Part shown: piece after piece, positions 58,495-64,000 of the stretch
How the letters are laid out: each line of letters begins with the position of its first letter
Numbering within the stretch: the first letter of the stretch is position 1
From: Anaerolineae bacterium
GTDB taxonomy: Bacteria; Chloroflexota; Anaerolineae; UBA4142; SHND01
DNA: 64,000 bases
Direction of reading: 5' to 3'
Assembly (NCBI GenBank): GCA_020851635.1
Contig: JADZCJ010000140.1
Span: 62,001 to 126,000 of the forward strand
The notes under the pieces: generated by a model
Seen by the model: only the letters and a program-made list of their open reading frames with translations
Told to the model about the DNA's origin: nothing
Databases searched by the model: none
Translations under genes and position numbers: made by a program

Positions 58495-59091
58495 ATGAAA
58501 GGCAAAGCCATGAATGCCGCATTGGTCGCAGGCTTGCTCTCCGGCATTGCCGGCTTGCTCGTCTTTTTGACGATCCATCATTTTTGGATCAAGCCCATCT
58601 GGTTCATTCTTCCGCCGGGTCTGTTGATTGCGATTCTGGGCGGATTGGTTGTCGGCTGGTCGTATGTGGAAATCAACCCCGGGCTGCCGCCTCGACCCTG
58701 GACCTCCCTTGCGGTCTTTGTGCTGATCGGAGCAACATTAACTCCGGCAATTCTGCTTGCCCAACTTCGCCCGCCGCCGCTTGACTTTAGCACCGGCGCC
58801 ATTCTGGACGGGAGCAGCACGGGTGGTGTGATCGCCCGCTTTAGCATAGAGCTCCTGCTCACCGCTACCGTGATTGGCGGTCTCGCTGGATGGTGGCTCG
58901 GACACACGCCGCGTGCTGCGCTGGCTACCGCGTTAGCAGGGTTCGTGTTCGCATTGGGACCGGGCCACAACATTCCGTTTCTGGGCAACACACCCGCGGT
59001 CGGCAAAGGGATCCTCTTGCTGGTCGTCATCATTGGCATCTCTGCGATCGTACTGGTCGAGAGTCAGGCATGGTTGTCGTCACAACCTTGA
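58495..59091 (+). CDS. Polytopic membrane protein of unknown function
   Basis: 198 residues with six predicted transmembrane helices (for example LVAGLLSGIAGLLVFLTI, FILPPGLLIAILGGLVVGW, LAVFVLIGATLTPAILL, FSIELLLTATVIGGLAGWWLG, GILLLVVIIGISAIVLVESQA). No charged motif in the membrane indicates a transporter. A second in-frame ATG at 58510 removes five residues. It is next to a membrane cytochrome c gene, 21 bp downstream, and might be an anchor or partner of it; this is inference. Confidence 0.7.
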   Translation: MKGKAMNAALVAGLLSGIAGLLVFLTIHHFWIKPIWFILPPGLLIAILGGLVVGWSYVEINPGLPPRPWTSLAVFVLIGATLTPAILLAQLRPPPLDFSTGAILDGSSTGGVIARFSIELLLTATVIGGLAGWWLGHTPRAALATALAGFVFALGPGHNIPFLGNTPAVGKGILLLVVIIGISAIVLVESQAWLSSQP

Positions 59092-59112
59092 GAGCCGAAA
59101 AGGAGGGTCGCT

Positions 59113-60081
59113 ATGATTGGCAATATCATCACACTCGTCATTCTCGTCGCGCTGGTCGTCTTGTTCGCGTGGCTGGTGACACGCGCGTGGCGATCGAAGC
59201 GCTGGTACATAAAATGGCCCGGTATCCTGGTGGCTGGACTACTCACGCTTCTATTCGCGCTTGTGACCCTTGTACTCGTCAAGGGTTTGTATGATTTTTC
59301 CAGATCATACCCTGTTGCAAGGGTGAATGTTGCCATCGCAGGCACACCCGAACAGATTGCGCGCGGTGAGCATATGGCAACGGTGCTCTGCGCGACCTGT
59401 CATTCGCAAAATGGTCAATTGCCCCTGAGTGGTGGCAATAATTTAAGCGCGGATGCCGGTCTGCCTCTTGGCGATCTCTATGCGCCGAACATTACCCCCG
59501 CAGGCAAGATCAAGGAGCTCTCCGACAACGATTTGTATCGCATCTTGCGCACAGGGGTCGAGCCAAACGGGCATCTCACCTTCATGGGGGGCGTAACGGC
59601 GCGTTTCATGAGTGACGACGATGCGCAAGCGGTTGTCGCATATTTGCGACAGTCAACGCCTGTGGAAAATCAAACGCCGCCGATCTCGTTCTCGCCCTTG
59701 CTCACCCTATTTGCAGGCGCGGGTCTGATCTCGTTCAACGTGCCGGATGTGCTTCAACCGATTAATTCGCCGCCCAAAGCCGCGAACAAAGAGTATGGCG
59801 AGTATGTGGTGCGCTTTATGGACTGTCGCGGGTGTCATGGTCCGACGCTTTCGGGCGATGCGCCGCCGCCTTCCCCTCCCGGAGCATCCAACCTTACCGT
59901 CGTCGTTCCAAATTGGTCCAAGGACGATTTTTTTCAGGCGATGCGGACGGGTGTGGATTCTACCGGACACAAAATCAGTCCGCCGATGCCGTGGAAACAA
60001 ATCGGATTGTTGGATGATGTGGAGCTCGATGCGTTATATGAGTATTTGCATGCATTGACGCCCATTACCGCCCAAAAATAG
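59113..60081 (+). CDS. Membrane-anchored di-haem cytochrome c
   Basis: 322 residues with two N-terminal transmembrane helices (about 5-25 and 38-60), then two cytochrome c domains. The haem-binding motifs are CATCH (about residue 93) and CRGCH (about residue 237). Distal Met ligands are likely in HLTFMGGVTARFMSDDD for the first domain and ISPPMPWKQIG for the second. The haems would face the outside. This is the architecture of small electron-transfer cytochromes that connect dehydrogenases to terminal oxidases or other acceptors. GAAAAGGAGGG precedes the ATG. Confidence 0.92.
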   Translation: MIGNIITLVILVALVVLFAWLVTRAWRSKRWYIKWPGILVAGLLTLLFALVTLVLVKGLYDFSRSYPVARVNVAIAGTPEQIARGEHMATVLCATCHSQNGQLPLSGGNNLSADAGLPLGDLYAPNITPAGKIKELSDNDLYRILRTGVEPNGHLTFMGGVTARFMSDDDAQAVVAYLRQSTPVENQTPPISFSPLLTLFAGAGLISFNVPDVLQPINSPPKAANKEYGEYVVRFMDCRGCHGPTLSGDAPPPSPPGASNLTVVVPNWSKDDFFQAMRTGVDSTGHKISPPMPWKQIGLLDDVELDALYEYLHALTPITAQK

Positions 60082-60102
60082 CGGGCAAGGATTGAGCGGG
60101 GA

Positions 60103-61407
60103 ATGAAAGATGACAACTGCTATGAAGTGGGATCTGGCATAGGAGCATCGAACGTGTCTGAGGTTAAGAGTGACGACATAATGAGCCCGTCCGTGAGCAG
60201 GACAGGTCGCCTGCCCTGGGCGATTTGCCTGGTGGCAATCCTGCTCATGACGATAGGGTTTGGGCTCTTGGTGTTTACACGTGACACGCTGGTGGGGGCG
60301 CGCTGGGGCTCGCGCTGGATCATCGCGCCGCTGGCAGTCACGTTTTCATTTGTCGGCGCCTTGATCGCTTCCCGGCGGCCGCACAATTGGGTCGGTTGGA
60401 TTCTTTTGGTAGTTGGGCTTGGCTCCAGCCTTCAATTCTTTTTGGATCAATACGCGGTGTATGGTTTGCTGACCCACCCCGGCTCACTGCCGGGTGCCGT
60501 GTGGGGCGCATGGGCCTTTAACTGGATTTGGGCCTTCTTTACCGCCTTTGCCCTTGTGTTTTTACCGTTATTATTCCCGAACGGCAGGATCGTATCGCCG
60601 CGGTGGAAAATCGTACTGTGGAGTGGGAGTATTGGCTTTTGCCTGATGTCTGCCTGTTATGCATTCACACCCGGACCCCTTCAAAACTTCCAATTGCAGC
60701 GAAACCCCTTTGGCATTGAAGGCACAAGAGATTTGTTTACAGCCCTATTCGCAGCAGGCGCTGTGATGGTGCTCGTCAGTTCCATTGCTGCCGCAAGCTC
60801 GCTCCTCGTACGCTGGCGGCATTCGAACGGACCCGAGCGCCAACAACTCAAATGGATCGCGTATGCGGGAGCGGTAATGGTCGTGCTTGTGCCCTTTGGG
60901 TTTTTCCCGTCGTTACAATTGGGGTCTCTTCTCTTTGTGGCAGGCGCCTTGGGCTTGCCGATCGCGATTGGGGCCGCGATTCTCAAATACCGACTTTATG
61001 ATATTGACCTCATCATCCGGCGTACGGTGACGTATGCTTTGGTGTCAGCCGTGCTCTTTTTGGTCTTTTTCTGCAGCATTGTCGTTTTGCAACAGCTCTT
61101 TGCCTCGGTTACTGGGACACGACAGAATGAACTGGTCACCGTTTTGTCCACACTCGTGATTGCAATGCTGTTCGTGCCGCTGCGCAATCGGATTCAGAAC
61201 GCCATTGATCGCCGCTTTAACCGCCGCAAATACGATGCCCAGCAAGTGCTATTAAGGTTCGCAGAAACCGTGCGCGATGAAACGGATTTGGAAATGTTGT
61301 CAATCGACTTGATCAACGTCGTCAACGAGACGATGCGGCCGCGCTCGGTTAGTCTTTGGCTCAAAAAGCCGTTCGACCATCACGCCACTGGCGAAAAGCA
61401 TTCGTAA
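60103..61407 (+). CDS. Multi-pass sensor-like membrane protein without kinase domain
   Basis: 434 residues. About eight transmembrane helices (ICLVAILLMTIGFGLLVF, WIIAPLAVTFSFVGALIA and others) are followed by ILKYRLYDIDLIIRRTVTYALVSAVLFLV, FVPLRNRIQNAIDRRFNRRKYDAQQVLLRFAETVRDETDLE, and the ending NETMRPRSVSLWLKK. The same frame occurs in the next gene, where it leads into a histidine kinase; here the protein stops before any GAF or kinase domain. In Chloroflexota such short forms are common. It may be a receptor for the kinase encoded next to it, or a membrane scaffold. Confidence 0.75.
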   Translation: MKDDNCYEVGSGIGASNVSEVKSDDIMSPSVSRTGRLPWAICLVAILLMTIGFGLLVFTRDTLVGARWGSRWIIAPLAVTFSFVGALIASRRPHNWVGWILLVVGLGSSLQFFLDQYAVYGLLTHPGSLPGAVWGAWAFNWIWAFFTAFALVFLPLLFPNGRIVSPRWKIVLWSGSIGFCLMSACYAFTPGPLQNFQLQRNPFGIEGTRDLFTALFAAGAVMVLVSSIAAASSLLVRWRHSNGPERQQLKWIAYAGAVMVVLVPFGFFPSLQLGSLLFVAGALGLPIAIGAAILKYRLYDIDLIIRRTVTYALVSAVLFLVFFCSIVVLQQLFASVTGTRQNELVTVLSTLVIAMLFVPLRNRIQNAIDRRFNRRKYDAQQVLLRFAETVRDETDLEMLSIDLINVVNETMRPRSVSLWLKKPFDHHATGEKHS

Positions 61408-61471
61408 CCCGCTATGTCGCCTGTTCCGCCCCTCATCAAAACTGATGTCATTTCGGAATGCAAGTTGGGTT

Positions 61472-61477
61472 TATAAT
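61472..61477 (+). promoter_or_regulatory. TATAAT -10 box, leaderless start of the kinase gene
   Basis: TATAAT ends eight bases before ATG 61485, so transcription should begin at or next to the start codon. The -35 region is weak. No Shine-Dalgarno sequence precedes this ATG. Confidence 0.5.
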
Positions 61478-61484
61478 TCACTAC

Positions 61485-63638
61485 ATGCAATCTTTTGCGG
61501 ACTTGAGTCGCCTGATCCTTCCCGGGCCACGACCTCATCCTGGCATGGGTGATGCCACTGACGAGGCAGCGGGCAAGCGATACAAGTTAACGGTGTCCGA
61601 CCTTATCTTTCGCGCGCTCGCGGTGCTCGCGTTCATTGAAATTGGCGCTCTGGTCCTGGACATCGCTATGCATCCGAACGCGCCGGGCATCGTCGGTCTA
61701 GGCCTGGGGCTGCGGATCTTCATGGGTCTGGTTACGGGCCCCTTGACAATTCTCTTGAGTGCGCTGCTTTTGTGGCGTGTGCCGGGCAACCGTGTCGCGC
61801 GCTTTCTTTTACTGTTGGGAATCTTGCAGGTCGGCTCACAATTCTCGTTTGAATGGGGCGATGCCACGCTTTCAGGGCTTGCCCTCGCGCTGCTGATTCT
61901 CTTTGCCGGAGGCATTGCCGCACCGTCTATCGGATACTTGATGCTGAACTTTCCCACGGGGCAAATTTATCCCCCCCAATGGCTGCGCGTGGTTCTGGTG
62001 CTGGCAATCGTCAAATTCCTCGGCGTTGTATTGGAACTCGTGGCAAGTCCGCGCGATATAAGGATTTTTTCACTGCCCATCAACCCGTTGTTCGTGCCTG
62101 CGCTTGCGCCGATTCAACCCTGGATCGCGCCGACGATCGGCGTGACCGGCCTGCTGCTGCCTGTCATTCTCATCGTCGGTATGCTTTCGTTGGTGTTGCG
62201 CTATCGAGCATCCGCCGCGCGCGAACAACAGCAGATCAAGTGGGTTGTCTGGGCATTTGGTGCGATCCTCCCTGTGGTGCTTGTGGCATTCAGTACCATT
62301 TTTAATCGCTCGATCTATAGTGCTCCAATTTCGGTGATCACTGCGCTGGGGGTGAGCGCCCAACTCTTTCTCGTCCTTGCGATCTCGATTGCAATTCTCC
62401 GCTATCGCCTTTTTGATATTGACCTGATCCTCAATCGCACCTTGGTGTATGGTTCGCTCACTGCGCTCATCGTTGGTACATATGCTATCGTCGTCGGGGG
62501 GTTGAGTGAGATTTTCCAAACGAGCGGCAACCTTATCATATCCCTGCTCGCCACCGGCGCGATTGCGCTTCTCTTTCACCCCCTGCGCAACCGGTTGCAG
62601 CGCGCGGTCAATCGCTTGACATATGGCGAACGCGATGATCCGTACGCCGTGCTTGCGCGACTGGGACAGCGTCTCGAGGCCACGCTCGCGCCGGACGCGA
62701 TCTTGCCCACCCTCGCGGAGACTGTGGGACAGGCGTTAAAACTGCCCTACGCTGCGATTGAACTTGCAGGTCCGGATGGTCGTGCCGATACTGCTGCGGT
62801 CTACACGCCAATAGCAGCAGAGTTTGCGGATTCAAACGTTTTTCGGTTTGGACTGTTATATCAGCACGAAAGTATCGGTGCGCTTGTCGTCGCACCGCGG
62901 AGCGGAGAAGAAACGCTTTCGGAGGCAGACACCCGATTACTCGAAACGATTGCCGATCAGGCGGCCATTGCCGCATATACTGTTCGACTCACCCGCGATT
63001 TGCAGAGTTCGCGCGAACGTCTGGTGACGGAGCGCGAACAGGAACGCCGGCGCATTCGTCGCGATTTGCATGATGGGCTCGGTCCGGCGTTGGCAAGTAT
63101 GACCCTCCAACTGGATGCAGCGTTAAATACGTTGCATCAAGACCCTCAAACGACAGCTGAACTTTTAACGGATTTGAAACAGCAAACCAAGAGCTCCCTC
63201 GCCGACATTCGCAATCTGGTGTATGCGCTGCGCCCGCCCGCGCTAGATGAATTGGGTCTACTCGGCGCGTGGCGTGAAACGATCACGCACATTCAGTCGG
63301 CAAACGGGCTGGAGATTACTCTCGACGCGCCGGCGCAAATGCCGCCGCTCTCTGCCGCGGTGGAAGTCGCCGCCTATCGTATTGTGATGGAAGCAGTGAA
63401 CAATGTGGTCCAGCACGCGCACGCCACTATGTGCACGGTACGTATTGCGTGCGCCACTGAATTGAAATTGGAGATTGTGGATAACGGGGTTGGAATGCCA
63501 GGCGATGTACGCCAGGGCGTTGGGTGGTCGTCTATGCGCGAGCGGGCAGAAGAGTTGGGTGGCACGTTTGTCGTCGAATCCAACAAGGGCGCGGGGACTC
63601 GAGTTGTGACCACGCTGCCGCTGCTGCAAGAATCGTGA
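61485..63638 (+). CDS. NarX-type sensor histidine kinase with multi-pass membrane sensor and GAF domain
   Basis: 717 residues from ATG 61485. Eight or nine transmembrane helices (to about residue 360) contain the shared YRLFDIDLILNRTLVYG segment. A GAF-like domain follows (about 385-510: LGQRLEATLAPDAILPTLAET..., DTRLLETIADQAAIAAYTVRL), then a HisKA_3 dimerisation domain with the phosphorylated His in RRDLHDGLGPALASM (about 528). A HATPase domain has the N box VMEAVNNVVQHA, G1 VDNGVGMPG and G2 GWSSMRERAEELGG. It passes phosphate to the response regulator encoded next. The signal is unknown. Confidence 0.92.
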   Translation: MQSFADLSRLILPGPRPHPGMGDATDEAAGKRYKLTVSDLIFRALAVLAFIEIGALVLDIAMHPNAPGIVGLGLGLRIFMGLVTGPLTILLSALLLWRVPGNRVARFLLLLGILQVGSQFSFEWGDATLSGLALALLILFAGGIAAPSIGYLMLNFPTGQIYPPQWLRVVLVLAIVKFLGVVLELVASPRDIRIFSLPINPLFVPALAPIQPWIAPTIGVTGLLLPVILIVGMLSLVLRYRASAAREQQQIKWVVWAFGAILPVVLVAFSTIFNRSIYSAPISVITALGVSAQLFLVLAISIAILRYRLFDIDLILNRTLVYGSLTALIVGTYAIVVGGLSEIFQTSGNLIISLLATGAIALLFHPLRNRLQRAVNRLTYGERDDPYAVLARLGQRLEATLAPDAILPTLAETVGQALKLPYAAIELAGPDGRADTAAVYTPIAAEFADSNVFRFGLLYQHESIGALVVAPRSGEETLSEADTRLLETIADQAAIAAYTVRLTRDLQSSRERLVTEREQERRRIRRDLHDGLGPALASMTLQLDAALNTLHQDPQTTAELLTDLKQQTKSSLADIRNLVYALRPPALDELGLLGAWRETITHIQSANGLEITLDAPAQMPPLSAAVEVAAYRIVMEAVNNVVQHAHATMCTVRIACATELKLEIVDNGVGMPGDVRQGVGWSSMRERAEELGGTFVVESNKGAGTRVVTTLPLLQES

Positions 63639-63661
63639 GAGGAATCGAGCCGGGACGTGCC

Positions 63662-64000
63662 ATGGACATGATTCGGGTTCTTATCGCTGACGATCACACC
63701 CTGTTTCGCAAGGGCATCCACGCGCTCTTGAAATCTATTTCGGACATGGAGGTCATCGGCGATGCGGCGACGGGCGAGCAAGCCATCGAACGCGCCGCGG
63801 CGCTCCGGCCGGATGTGATTTTGATGGACATTCAAATGCCGGGAGTCAACGGCATCGAGGCGACGCGACGGATTGTGCAAACAAGCCCCGAGATAGGGAT
63901 TCTCATGTTGACGATGTTCCAGGCGGATGACTCGGTCTTTGCGGCGATGCGCGCCGGTGCACGTGGGTATATTTTGAAAGGTGCCGACCAGGACGAGATG
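63662..64000 (+). CDS. NarL/FixJ-type response regulator, 3' end outside window
   Basis: The first 113 residues are complete in the window; the frame is open at the right edge. It is a receiver domain: acidic pair Asp10-Asp11, phosphoacceptor Asp56 in VILMDIQMPG, Thr84 in LMLTMF and Lys106 in GYILKGA. A LuxR-type DNA-binding domain is expected to follow but is not visible. ATG 63662 has an alternative three codons later (63668). It lies 23 bp after the kinase gene, so the two form a two-component pair. Confidence 0.93.
   Translation, partial: MDMIRVLIADDHTLFRKGIHALLKSISDMEVIGDAATGEQAIERAAALRPDVILMDIQMPGVNGIEATRRIVQTSPEIGILMLTMFQADDSVFAAMRAGARGYILKGADQDEM

Noticed and set aside
1-64000. CRISPR arrays, tRNA and rRNA genes
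   Set aside because: No regularly spaced direct repeats and no cloverleaf with a GTTCRA-type T-loop were noticed; nothing to report, though a covariance search was not possible.

Overview
The window (about 53% G+C by eye) reads as a chromosomal segment of a Chloroflexota bacterium, probably Anaerolineae-like. This assignment is inference. It rests on the monoderm-type conjugation genes (PrgI family, no outer-membrane VirB7/9/10), a complete Tad/Flp pilus, the multi-pass membrane histidine kinases with a 'YRLFDIDL' segment that are common in that phylum, and leaderless-looking promoters. No rRNA, tRNA, CRISPR array, integrase or relaxase was found.

Region 1 (1-12184, + strand) is a defence island. 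It holds a type I restriction system (hsdS, an unrecognised 566-residue protein, hsdR; hsdM is presumably upstream of the window), a YgjP-like metallopeptidase coupled to hsdR, and three proteins ending in HEPN-type R-x(4-5)-H motifs. It also holds a zinc-ribbon gene cut in two by an IS3-family element, and an Mrr-like restriction gene broken by two apparent one-base deletions. The IS carries a perfect 20-bp inverted repeat exactly where its orfB frame breaks.

Region 2 (12219-45434, all - strand) is the most striking part: 32 genes in one direction with no gap above 97 nt. Read 5'->3' from the right it runs: a complete Tad pilus (CpaB, CpaE/TadZ, TadA, TadB, TadC, Flp, three TadE-like proteins, a Cys-rich secreted protein, a second SAF protein, two extra Tad membrane proteins, a prepilin peptidase, a TadE-SH3 fusion); then two paralogous small membrane proteins, a large VirB6/TrbL protein, PrgI, a split VirB4, an M23 peptidase fused to a glycosidase-like domain, a winged-helix protein and a VirD4-type coupling ATPase; then ParB, a DnaB/RecA-like helicase and a replication-relaxation protein. 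I infer one mobile or formerly mobile element in which a Tad pilus and a conjugation apparatus are co-transcribed. The array is preceded by a good sigma70 promoter, a ~270-nt structured leader and a strong intrinsic terminator placed before the first gene, which suggests attenuation. Palindromes of form TTGTAC-N3-GTACAA occur twice inside it, one just upstream of the winged-helix gene, a possible repressor/operator pair. One small gene next to virB4 carries an in-frame TGA.

Region 3 (45435-49924) holds a DUF192 gene, an AAA+ ATPase/DUF234 gene whose palindromic promoter overlaps its start codon, a decayed transposase and a small membrane protein with its own promoter.

Region 4 (49925-64000, + strand) is ordinary chromosomal gene content: a peptide-type ABC transporter without ATPases, a cupin, an alpha/beta hydrolase, a PIG-L-like protein with an altered metal motif, a zinc-type CDF exporter with an extremely His/Asp-rich N-terminus, an SRPBCC protein, a membrane protein, a di-haem cytochrome c, two related multi-pass sensor proteins (the second a full NarX-type kinase) and the start of a NarL-type response regulator.
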